From the NCBI GenBank assembly GCA_003156235.1, contig PMGP01000147.1, positions 1-10,708 of the forward strand: a stretch of DNA of 10,708 nucleotides. Direction: 5' to 3'. Of this stretch, positions 1-6,481 are shown one piece after another. The notes beneath the pieces were generated by a model. That model had not been told where the DNA came from, did no database searches, and was given only the letters and a program-made list of their open reading frames with translations. Position 1 is the stretch's first letter, and the number at the start of each line of letters is the position of its first letter. This stretch comes from Acidobacteriaceae bacterium (GTDB lineage Bacteria > Acidobacteriota > Terriglobia > Terriglobales > Acidobacteriaceae). The position numbers and the translations under genes were made by a program.

Positions 1-801
1 GCTCCGGTTGCCGACGGGAAGTTCTTGCTTCTCGATGGTGCGCTTCGGTTGGACATATTGAAGCAGCGTAATGAACTTGAGGTCAGGTGCATCTTCGCGA
101 CCGATGACGAGGGATACACCTACAATAAGCGGGTCAATCGCCTTTCCAACATCGGCGAGCATTATATGATTCTGAAGGCGTTGTCGAACGGCGTCAGCGA
201 GCATGACATTTCAGTGTCGCTTGCGGTCGATGTCGATACGATCCGCCGGAAAAGATCCATGTTGGATGGCGTCTGCCCTGAAGTGGTTCAGCTTCTCGCG
301 AATCGGCGTGTTTCTGTTTTTACTTATGGATTGTTCCGCAAGATGAAACCAATCGGTCAAATCCAAGCAGCCGAGCGGATGATACATGCCAACGACTACT
401 CGGGAAAAATGGCGAAGGCGCTCCTGACGATTACAAAGCCTGAGTTGATAACGAATCCCGAGAAGGTGAGCAGGTCCAGCCCCGGTGCCCAGGCTCAACT
501 GGAGGCGCTTCAAGGCGAGTCGGAGGCATTGCTCTCCGACCTGAAACAGGTTGAGGAGACCTATGCTACCCAGGCTCTCGACCTGACTATCGGTCTTGGA
601 TATATCGAACGCCTGACGACAAACGCCCGTGTTGAAAAGTATCTGGCGAAGAATCATGCCGAGCTTTTGAATGAGTTCACCAAGTTGCTCGGAGAAAAGG
701 CAGAAGAAATGTCCCGCGCGATTCCCGACCCCATCAAGCCCGCACCGCGCACACCAAGCGCCGTAAAGGTGAAGGCGAAGGCCGCAACAGTGAAGTCCTG
801 A
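1..801 (+). CDS. ParB/RepB-type partition protein, 5' truncated by window edge
   Basis: The frame is open from base 1, so the first 24 bases are coding and the true start lies outside the window; 266 residues are visible. The first residues (GKFLLLDGALRLDILK) match the end of the ParB N-terminal nuclease-like domain, although the usual GHRR-type signature reads DGALRLD here. A helix-turn-helix-like stretch follows at about residues 64-89 of the visible part. Residues 90-233 resemble the plasmid partition RepB C-terminal domain, with PEVVQLL, RKMKPIGQIQAAERM and LGYIERL...NARVEKYL as landmarks. The tail (about 242-266) is rich in Lys, Ala and Pro. ParB-like proteins bind centromere-like DNA and help segregate plasmids or maintain integrated elements. 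No ParA partner is visible, so a role in maintaining the element is inferred. Family assignment is fairly secure; the exact role is not. Confidence 0.8.
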   Translation, partial: APVADGKFLLLDGALRLDILKQRNELEVRCIFATDDEGYTYNKRVNRLSNIGEHYMILKALSNGVSEHDISVSLAVDVDTIRRKRSMLDGVCPEVVQLLANRRVSVFTYGLFRKMKPIGQIQAAERMIHANDYSGKMAKALLTITKPELITNPEKVSRSSPGAQAQLEALQGESEALLSDLKQVEETYATQALDLTIGLGYIERLTTNARVEKYLAKNHAELLNEFTKLLGEKAEEMSRAIPDPIKPAPRTPSAVKVKAKAATVKS

Positions 802-845
802 AGCCACTCAGAGCTGCGTAAACCCCTTCAATGAAGGTGCAAAGG

Positions 846-1271
846 CTACGCCAGCATGAAATGCGTTGGAGTTTTCAGCTTATGAACGAAGGCGAAGTAG
901 GCCACCATCACGCGAAACGTCTTGGATTTGTTCACGCCTCCAAGAATTTCCCCACCCACTCTCTCCAGTTCATCGGCAATCTCGTGGGTCAATGGGAAGA
1001 CGAACGATGTGTCAATGCTCTGAAACGGAATGTCCAGCCACGGGCCGTTATAGAACGCCACAAGCTGTGCCTGTGCCGCCTTGGTTTTGAAATTCATGAT
1101 GATGTGTTCCGCGAGGGCGTTCTTTCGCCGGATTTTGAGCACAGCAAATAGCTGGCTGAAATGGCTCTTGGTGAATTTGGAATCGACGGTGAGCCGGAGT
1201 TGAGTGCGCGTCTCCACGGGAGCAACAATTCTGCGCTTCGGTCGGGCAGCCGCCTTCTTCGTTGGGACCAT
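846..1271 (-). CDS. Hypothetical small basic protein, 141 aa
   Basis: I do not recognise the family. The gene runs on the minus strand towards the ParB gene, and the two stop codons are about 45 bases apart. The ATG is preceded by a good ribosome-binding site (AGAGGGA, about 7 bases upstream), and a plausible promoter lies just behind it. The first 15 residues are rich in Lys, Ala and Arg (KKAAARPKRR), like a flexible DNA- or RNA-binding tail. The rest reads as one mixed alpha/beta domain with hydrophobic periodicity (SQLFAVLKIRRKNALAEHII; FVFPLTHEIADELERVGG). There is no signal peptide or membrane segment. It could be a small regulator or nucleic-acid-binding accessory protein of the element, but no catalytic motif is visible. 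Coding status is supported by the start signals and by the frame filling the space up to the ParB gene. Confidence 0.6.
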   Translation of the reverse strand: MVPTKKAAARPKRRIVAPVETRTQLRLTVDSKFTKSHFSQLFAVLKIRRKNALAEHIIMNFKTKAAQAQLVAFYNGPWLDIPFQSIDTSFVFPLTHEIADELERVGGEILGGVNKSKTFRVMVAYFAFVHKLKTPTHFMLA

Positions 1272-1295
1272 ATTTCGTTCCCTCTTTCATGGTGT

Positions 1296-1325
1296 AGTAT
1301 ATGTCAGATGTGTCACAATAGGCAA
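1296..1325 (-). promoter_or_regulatory. Candidate sigma-70-type promoter for the 141-aa minus-strand gene
   Basis: Read on the minus strand, a -35-like TTGCCT (1320-1325) is separated by 18 bases from a -10-like TATACT (1296-1301). The start codon at 1271 would leave a leader of about 18 bases containing the ribosome-binding site. An imperfect inverted repeat (TAGTAT at 1295-1300, ATACTA at 1325-1330) brackets the promoter and could be an operator. This was read by eye only. Confidence 0.35.
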
Positions 1326-1421
1326 TACTATAACCACCTGCATTCACAAGATTTCGCGCAATATCCTCATATGCGGGCGTCGTGGGTTCATCGCATGACT
1401 TGAATGGGTGAGACAGAAGCC

Positions 1422-1441
1422 AGATTTGCCAGAACAAATCT
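1422..1441. repeat. Perfect 7-base inverted repeat, possible operator or hairpin
   Basis: AGATTTG (1422-1428) and CAAATCT (1435-1441) are exact inverted copies around a 6-base centre. No T-run follows on either strand, so it is not a typical intrinsic terminator. Its 20-base span suits a dimeric helix-turn-helix protein, and it lies about 290 bases upstream of hsdM. An operator role is inference. Confidence 0.35.
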
Positions 1442-1731
1442 AACCGTGGGGGGAGGCGGAGAAAAGAAAACTTGCCACGGGCAGCACGGCGGGGCAGAGC
1501 TACAATCCCGGCATGGACACCTACCCAGATGTACGACGCCTTATAGGCCATATGTTCTCCCTGAAGGGCACTGAAAACCATTCCCTCTTTGCGTGTCGTC
1601 CGTAGCACTGTCAGGATTTCGCTTGTGGGCGCTTTCGCGGATACGATGCCCCCTTGCAACCCAACAACAGGTTCTCTGGTGACTCGCAGACAGCATCCAC
1701 GATCTGCTACCATACCAGCCAAGTGAAAGTT

Positions 1732-3282
1732 ATGGGAACTTCTGCTACATCCGGCTCCAATTCGGCCTTTGACGGCCTCGAAGCGCAACTCTGGGCGGCG
1801 GCGGACGCGCTGCGCAACAACATGGACGCGGCGGAGTACAAGCACGTCGTCCTGGGGCTGATCTTCCTCAAGTACATCTCGGACGCCTTCGAGGCCAAAC
1901 ACGCCGAACTCCTCACGCTGGCCGCTGAGGGGGCCGATCCCGAAGACCCGGACGAATACCGGGCCGAAAACATCTTTTGGGTGCCCAAAGAGGGCCGCTG
2001 GTCGGTTCTCAAGGACAATGCGCTGCAGCCCACCATCGGCAAGCTGATGGATGACGCAATGGCGGCCATCGAGCGCGACAACCCGTCGCTGCAAGGCGTC
2101 CTTCCCAAGGACTACTCACGCCCTGGACTAGACAAGCAACGCCTCGGCCAACTCATCAATTTGGTCAGCAATATCGCCCTTGGCAGTCCGGCTGACCGCT
2201 CCAAGGATATGCTGGGGCGCGTCTATGAATACTTCCTCTCGCAGTTTGCCAGTGCGGAGGGCAAGAAGGGCGGCCAGTTCTACACGCCGTCGCATGTTGT
2301 CCGTGTGCTGGTGGAGATGCTCGCCCCGTACAAGGGACGCGTCTATGACCCCTGCTGCGGCTCCGGCGGAATGTTCGTCCAGAGTGAAAAGTTCATTGAG
2401 GCACACAGCGGGCGCATCGGCGACATTTCCATCTACGGGCAGGAGTCCAACTACACCACGTGGCGGCTGGCGAAGATGAACCTCGCCATCCGTGGCATAG
2501 ACGCGCAGATCGGCCACGGCGACACCTTCCACAATGACCGTCACCCGGACCTCAAAGCCGATTACGTCATTGCCAATCCGCCTTTCAACGATAGCGATTG
2601 GCGCGGCGAACTGCTCAAGGGCGATAAGCGTTGGGTCTATGGCAACCCTCCGGCGGGCAATGCCAACTACGCATGGGTGCAGCACTTCATCTCGCACCTT
2701 GCCCCTACCGGGCTTGCGGGCTTTGTGCTGGCCAACGGGTCCATGTCGTCGAACCAGTCCGGCGAAGGCGAGATTCGCAAGGCCATCATCGAAGCCGATC
2801 TGGTTGATTGCATGGTTGCGCTGCCGGGCCAACTCTTCTATGCCACGCAGATTCCTGTCTGCCTGTGGTTCTTGGCCAAATACAAAAAGAATGGCCGCTT
2901 CCGGGACCGCCGGGGCGAAACGCTCTTTATTGATGCTCGCAAGTTGGGCGTTCTCAAGGATCGCGTCCATCGTGAACTTACCGAAGAGGAGATTCTCCGC
3001 ATTGCCGCTACCTATCATGCATGGCGCGGCGACAAAGGCGTGCGGGAATACGCTGACATTGCGGGCTTTTGCAAAACTGCCAAGACTGAGGAGATTCGCG
3101 GTCATGGCTATGTGCTCACACCGGGGCGCTATGTGGGAGCCGAGACTGTTGAGGATGACGGAGTGGACTTCGAGGAAAAGATGAAGCTACTCTCTACCAC
3201 TCTCCGTGAGCAGATGAAAGAGGCTGCGCAGCTCGATGCCGCCATTGCCGCCAATCTCAAGGAGCTTGGGTATGGTGAGTGA
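1732..3282 (+). CDS. hsdM: Type I restriction-modification system DNA methyltransferase subunit (HsdM)
   Basis: HsdM transfers a methyl group from S-adenosylmethionine to adenine N6 in the bipartite site chosen by HsdS, and forms the M2S core that also binds HsdR. With the ATG at 1732 the protein has 516 residues, normal for the family. The HsdM N-terminal helical domain comes first (WAAADALRNNMDAAEYKHVVLGLIFLKYISDAFE region, about 21-55). GGQFYTP (about 180-186) opens the methyltransferase domain. Motif I, the AdoMet site, is DPCCGSGG (about 206-213), and catalytic motif IV is NPPF (about 282-285). Both motifs are intact, so activity is expected. I prefer 1732 because homology starts just after it. 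GTG at 1723 and ATG at 1654 are in frame but add non-family residues, and the ribosome-binding site is weak for all of them. The 3' end overlaps hsdS by 11 bases, so translation is probably coupled. G+C is high, like hsdR. Confidence 0.95.
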   Translation: MGTSATSGSNSAFDGLEAQLWAAADALRNNMDAAEYKHVVLGLIFLKYISDAFEAKHAELLTLAAEGADPEDPDEYRAENIFWVPKEGRWSVLKDNALQPTIGKLMDDAMAAIERDNPSLQGVLPKDYSRPGLDKQRLGQLINLVSNIALGSPADRSKDMLGRVYEYFLSQFASAEGKKGGQFYTPSHVVRVLVEMLAPYKGRVYDPCCGSGGMFVQSEKFIEAHSGRIGDISIYGQESNYTTWRLAKMNLAIRGIDAQIGHGDTFHNDRHPDLKADYVIANPPFNDSDWRGELLKGDKRWVYGNPPAGNANYAWVQHFISHLAPTGLAGFVLANGSMSSNQSGEGEIRKAIIEADLVDCMVALPGQLFYATQIPVCLWFLAKYKKNGRFRDRRGETLFIDARKLGVLKDRVHRELTEEEILRIAATYHAWRGDKGVREYADIAGFCKTAKTEEIRGHGYVLTPGRYVGAETVEDDGVDFEEKMKLLSTTLREQMKEAAQLDAAIAANLKELGYGE

Positions 3283-4573
3283 GTGGAAAGAGTGTGTATT
3301 TCGGGACCTCTTACAGGAACCTGTCAGAAACGGCATCTATAAGCCAAGTGAGTTTCACGGGCGCGGTACGAAGGTCATAAATATGGGGGAGTTGTTTGCC
3401 TACCCACGCCTTCACTCGGTAGAGATGAAGCGAGTCCAGTTGACCGAGAGCGAGTGTGAACGGTTTTCAGTGCACGCAGGGGATCTGCTATTTGCTCGAC
3501 GTTCACTCGTTGCAGAGGGGGCTGGCAAATGCTGCATAGTGCTCGAAGTGAACGAGCCTACTACATTTGAATCCTCGCTTATCAGAGCCAACGTGGACAA
3601 GACAAAGGCAGACGCAGCCTTCCTGTATTATCTGTTTTCTTCGCCTGTGGGGGCATACCACCTGGACACAATACTTCGCCACGTCGCGGTAGCTGGTATT
3701 ACGGGCAAAGACCTGATGGGTCTTCGCATCGAGGTGCCTGGCCCGGACGTGCAAAAAGAGATTGCACTAGTCCTCGCAGCGTTTGATGACAAGATTGAAT
3801 TGAATCGGAAGATGAACGGGACGCTGGACGCGATGGCGCGGGCGCTCTTCAAATCGTGGTTCGTTGACTTCGATCCCGTTCGTGCCAAGGCCGAAGACCG
3901 AAATACCGGCCTCTTTGAGGCCATAGCTGCCCTCTTCCCTGATTCACTCGAAGAATCGTCTCTCGGTGAAATCCCTAGGGGCTGGACTGTTGAACCAATC
4001 GGGAATCTGACAGAGGTAATTGGAGGAACGACTCCAAGCACGAAGGAACATGAGTATTGGGCACCCGACACTCATGCTTGGGCGACTCCTAAAGACTTGT
4101 CTAACTTACAGACTCCAGTGCTGCTCAAGACTGAGCGCAGGGTGTCCGAAAAAGGCTTAAACCAGATTGGCTCAGGGTTACTGCCAGTGGGGACTGTTCT
4201 CCTGTCCTCCCGTGCGCCGATTGGATATTTGGCAGTGGCAGAAATCCCGGTCGCCATTAATCAGGGCTTTATTGCAATGAAACCAAGAGAGGGCGTTTCC
4301 AATTTGTTTTTACTCTACTGGGCCGAGGTTGCCCAGGAGACGATCAAGAGCCGTGCAAACGGTTCGACCTTTCTTGAGATCAGCAAGTCTAACTTCCGGC
4401 AGATTGATGTGGTCCGGCCCGACGAGTCCGTCATGAAGAAGTTCGATGCTTATGTCCGCCCATGGTATCAGCGCATCGTTGCGAATGAACATGAGACAGC
4501 GACTCTAACAAAAATGCGAGATGCTTTGCTACCGAAGCTCATCTCGGGTGAGATTCGATTACCAGTGCACTGA
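3272..4573 (+). CDS. hsdS: Type I restriction-modification system specificity subunit (HsdS)
   Basis: HsdS sets the DNA target of the complex through two target recognition domains, each reading half of a split site. From ATG 3272 the protein has 433 residues. The first recognition domain covers about residues 1-155. The central conserved spacer is about 160-205 (QKEIALVLAAFDDKIELNRK and FKSWFVDFDPVRAKA). The second recognition domain, about 231-385, starts with LGEIPRGW and has the common GGTTPSTKEHEYW...WATPKDL pattern. The distal conserved repeat is about 388-433 (EHETATLTKMRDALLPKLISG), echoing the central one. This is a full two-domain subunit, not a half-subunit. The start is fixed by AAGGAG (3259-3264), 7 bases upstream and inside the end of hsdM; an in-frame upstream ATG at 3236 lies within hsdM and is unlikely. 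G+C is lower than in hsdM, as is usual for exchangeable specificity genes. The recognition sequence cannot be deduced from the sequence. Confidence 0.95.
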   Translation: MVSEWKECVFRDLLQEPVRNGIYKPSEFHGRGTKVINMGELFAYPRLHSVEMKRVQLTESECERFSVHAGDLLFARRSLVAEGAGKCCIVLEVNEPTTFESSLIRANVDKTKADAAFLYYLFSSPVGAYHLDTILRHVAVAGITGKDLMGLRIEVPGPDVQKEIALVLAAFDDKIELNRKMNGTLDAMARALFKSWFVDFDPVRAKAEDRNTGLFEAIAALFPDSLEESSLGEIPRGWTVEPIGNLTEVIGGTTPSTKEHEYWAPDTHAWATPKDLSNLQTPVLLKTERRVSEKGLNQIGSGLLPVGTVLLSSRAPIGYLAVAEIPVAINQGFIAMKPREGVSNLFLLYWAEVAQETIKSRANGSTFLEISKSNFRQIDVVRPDESVMKKFDAYVRPWYQRIVANEHETATLTKMRDALLPKLISGEIRLPVH

Positions 4574-4596
4574 GGTGCTGTAGGAGAGGTTGGTTG

Positions 4597-5715
4597 ATGG
4601 CCACTTTCGACGATTTCACGCCGAATTTTCTCAAGGCGAAGGAGCGTTGGCCTGATGCGCCCTTGCTGGCGAGTCATTATGATGCAGTCGTCGAAAGCTA
4701 TAACGGCAGTGGACATGACATCATCGCCATATCAAAATCGTTTGTGGAATGTGTTTGCAGAACAATTCTCGGAGAGTTTGGAAAGCCCGAGCCTGCTTCC
4801 GACTCCAATACGACGTACCTCTTGTCACAAGCACTCAAAGCCTTGGGGTTGGCGAATACCAAGGGAGCGAGTCGGCTGGATGATATTCTGACGGCTCACA
4901 ACAAAATGGCCGATGCCCTCTCCTTCGTGCGAAATAACTACGATGCAGGGGCACACGGCAAAGATGGATTCCTCGATACTCTCAATACCAATGAATGCCG
5001 AGCATATTTGATTACAGCGGATTCCCTCGTTGCTATTTTGCTTGGAGCATATGAAGGCCGGGAGCCAGACCTCCGGTTTACGCGCGAACCATACGAGCGA
5101 TTTGTACATCTTCACGACCGTGTAGATCGGACGGTGTCTGTTCAGGCATCTGTTGATTCCGATAGTGGAACTGACACTGTTGTTGTGGCTTTCAGTTCGC
5201 CCTATCTCCCCGATGAGATCGAGTTGAGACTTGAACCAAGCGCACTTCTCTATGCGCTGGACCGAACCGCCTACCTCGAATTGCTGGTGTCGTCTTCTCT
5301 GCCCATTCAGGAAGAACAAGAGGAAGTACCGGCAGAAGAGGCTATTGTCGAGGCTGTTCCTACTGCCACTGTCTCCACTCCCAGTTCGACAGTTCAGATC
5401 GTGGAGACATACGAGGGCCAATTGTCTACACTCAAGGACGCCTTGGATGCACAACTTCTTACTATGGGCGGCCTGGAGTCCGCACTCGGCACGGCAAACT
5501 CCAGTTTCCGTGATTCACTCCTTGCAACCGCAGAGCAGCACATGGGCCTTGACTGGAATGAGCGCCTTCCGATGCGTGCCGCAATGAAGATCGCCATAAA
5601 GAGGGTTTGCTTAAGGTTTGGCATCGATCCAAACCGCGCGGAGCAGAACTCCGAGTTGCTAACCGGGTGGTTTGCCGCGAATGCGCAAGCGCAGACCGAG
5701 GCGGTGTCGATATGA
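4597..5715 (+). CDS. Abortive-infection (Abi_C/HEPN-like) protein with HsdR-like C-terminal tail
   Basis: The protein has 372 residues from ATG 4597, with GGAGAGG 7 bases upstream; TTG at 4594 is an in-frame alternative. The N-terminal helical half (about 40-155) resembles the Abi_C abortive-infection domain. It carries RNNYDAGAHG (R112, N113, H120), which resembles the R-N...H-G signature of HEPN-type RNases. R and H are 7 residues apart, one more than the usual 4-6. Residues 175-230 look like a small beta domain. An acidic, Pro/Thr/Ser-rich linker follows (about 236-268), then a helical tail. Residues 318-350 align without gaps to residues 974-1006 of HsdR in this locus: 10 of 33 identical, including DW, KR and EQ pairs. 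In HsdR this is the C-terminal helical region associated with binding the methyltransferase core. The gene lies 23 bases after hsdS, so it is probably co-transcribed. I infer an RNA-cleaving or growth-arresting effector tied to the restriction complex, as PrrC is. The effector activity is unproven, and the Abi_C call rests on motif recognition only. Confidence 0.65.
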   Translation: MATFDDFTPNFLKAKERWPDAPLLASHYDAVVESYNGSGHDIIAISKSFVECVCRTILGEFGKPEPASDSNTTYLLSQALKALGLANTKGASRLDDILTAHNKMADALSFVRNNYDAGAHGKDGFLDTLNTNECRAYLITADSLVAILLGAYEGREPDLRFTREPYERFVHLHDRVDRTVSVQASVDSDSGTDTVVVAFSSPYLPDEIELRLEPSALLYALDRTAYLELLVSSSLPIQEEQEEVPAEEAIVEAVPTATVSTPSSTVQIVETYEGQLSTLKDALDAQLLTMGGLESALGTANSSFRDSLLATAEQHMGLDWNERLPMRAAMKIAIKRVCLRFGIDPNRAEQNSELLTGWFAANAQAQTEAVSI

Positions 5716-5795
5716 ACCCTGCATTTCTGCTCGAAGCCTTGCTACACTTTAGCTATCCGAGTAGGTATGAAGACGGTTTAGCCACTTTGTTGTAG
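5712..5795 (+). CDS. Possible 27-codon coupled ORF, perhaps a gene remnant
   Basis: The ATG overlaps the stop codon of the preceding gene in the classic ATGA arrangement (5712-5715), which often marks translational coupling. The frame encodes only 27 residues (starting MNPAFLLEALLHF) and has no recognisable domain. It may be chance, a tiny peptide, or the surviving 5' end of a former downstream gene lost when kwaAB arrived. Coding status is doubtful. Confidence 0.2.
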   Translation: MNPAFLLEALLHFSYPSRYEDGLATLL

Positions 5796-5803
5796 CGGGC
5801 TAC
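5792..5803. repeat. Short inverted repeat between abi-like gene and kwaA
   Basis: GTAGC and GCTAC flank GG to form a perfect 12-base palindrome-like unit. It lies in the 139-base gap before kwaA, the largest gap in the operon. A weak promoter-like pair, TTGTAG (5790-5795) and TATGTT (5814-5819) with an 18-base spacer, overlaps it, so Kiwa might have its own promoter. Both the repeat and the promoter could be chance. Confidence 0.2.
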
Positions 5804-5843
5804 GAGTCTCAAGTATGTTTTGTCTGCTCCCGGCGATATGGAA

Positions 5844-5849
5844 AGGAGG
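5844..5849 (+). promoter_or_regulatory. Strong ribosome-binding site of kwaA
   Basis: AGGAGG is a full match to the anti-Shine-Dalgarno core and lies 5 bases before ATG 5855. It fixes the kwaA start and is the strongest ribosome-binding site in the window, suggesting the Kiwa pair has its own efficient translation signal. Confidence 0.75.
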
Positions 5850-5854
5850 AAACA

Positions 5855-6481
5855 ATGAGCGTAGCGCGAAAGCATGAGGGTCTAGGATTTCTTCGCTTCA
5901 TCATGGTCTTGGCAAGCATTTCGCCGTTGTTTGTTCTTTGGGCAATTCGTGGTACTTGCCAACTCCCCGGCGCACCATGCCAGCTTTCAAATGTGCCCAG
6001 CCAGGTACCCAAAGAAACCTGTCTTCTTCCGAATAATTATTTTCTGATCGGGTGCGTCATCTTCATAGTCGTGCCCAACCTCTTGTTGCTCTGGAGACTG
6101 AGAACAGCGAAACAACACAGTGATACCCGCGAGATCAAGGTTGGCAGGGCTGAGGATCATCGGGACCATTTGCTGGTTTACTTGTTTGCAATGCTCCTGC
6201 CTTTCTACGCGAGCAATCTAACAAGCTGGCGCGAGTTCTCGGCGACACTCTTGGCCGTATGCTTTATCGTTTTTCTCTTCTGGAACTGCAATCTTCATTA
6301 CATGAACGTGTTGTTTGCTTTTTTCGGCTACCGAATCTTCACAATCTGCCCTCCCGACGACGGCAACCCACTGTCAGGCAGAGAAAGCATTGTGCTGATA
6401 ACGAGGAGGGCTACCATCTTCCCAGGCGAGCGGATTCTCCCGTACCGCCTCAGCAATAGCGTGTACTGGGAGGTAGATTAG
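5855..6481 (+). CDS. kwaA: Kiwa anti-phage protein KwaA-like, four-helix membrane protein
   Basis: The 208-residue product has four predicted transmembrane segments at about residues 12-31, 63-82, 105-121 and 130-146. The loop between the first two (33-62) is probably periplasmic and has three cysteines (C35, C42, C56). The loop between the second and third is charged and probably cytoplasmic. The C-terminal part (about 147-208) is soluble: HYMNVLFAFFGYRIF leads into a beta-rich region with LITRR at 181-185, a layout I associate with KwaA. Kiwa is a two-gene defence system in which KwaA sits in the inner membrane, reported to sense phage attachment or DNA ejection, and works with the DUF4868 protein KwaB. 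The gene directly after this one is such a DUF4868 protein, overlapping by one base, which is the main support for the name. The start is fixed by the strong AGGAGG site. Base composition is lower in G+C than hsdM and hsdR. An unrelated small membrane protein is possible but less likely given the partner. Confidence 0.72.
   Translation: MSVARKHEGLGFLRFIMVLASISPLFVLWAIRGTCQLPGAPCQLSNVPSQVPKETCLLPNNYFLIGCVIFIVVPNLLLLWRLRTAKQHSDTREIKVGRAEDHRDHLLVYLFAMLLPFYASNLTSWREFSATLLAVCFIVFLFWNCNLHYMNVLFAFFGYRIFTICPPDDGNPLSGRESIVLITRRATIFPGERILPYRLSNSVYWEVD

Larger units (their letters stand above)
1272..1731. other. 460-base intergenic region upstream of hsdM
   Basis: The region separates the minus-strand hypothetical gene from the hsd operon. 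It must hold the promoter for hsdM unless transcription enters from elsewhere, but I could not find a convincing -35/-10 pair on the plus strand. It holds the minus-strand promoter candidate (1296-1325) and a perfect inverted repeat (1422-1441). No gene is convincing. The hsdM frame is open upstream to an ATG at 1654, but the intervening sequence does not look like HsdM. Confidence 0.5.

Noticed and set aside
801..846. Bidirectional terminator between the convergent ParB and 141-aa genes
   Set aside because: Only a tiny CCTTCA/TGAAGG pairing is visible, too short a hairpin and without T-runs.
1654..1731. N-terminal extension of hsdM to ATG 1654
   Set aside because: The 26 extra residues are unlike HsdM proteins and family similarity begins just after 1732; no ribosome-binding site favours 1654.
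1048..2094. A 348-codon open frame on the minus strand, antisense to the start of hsdM and overlapping the 141-aa gene
   Set aside because: It covers the well-supported hsdM 5' part and the hypothetical gene in other frames and its residues over hsdM match no family. The part between about 1290 and 1410 looks mildly protein-like, but it holds the promoter of the minus-strand gene and has no start signal of its own that I trust.
2128..3105. Long minus-strand open frame opposite hsdM
   Set aside because: It is a shadow of the high-G+C hsdM coding frame; the plus strand has all methyltransferase motifs.
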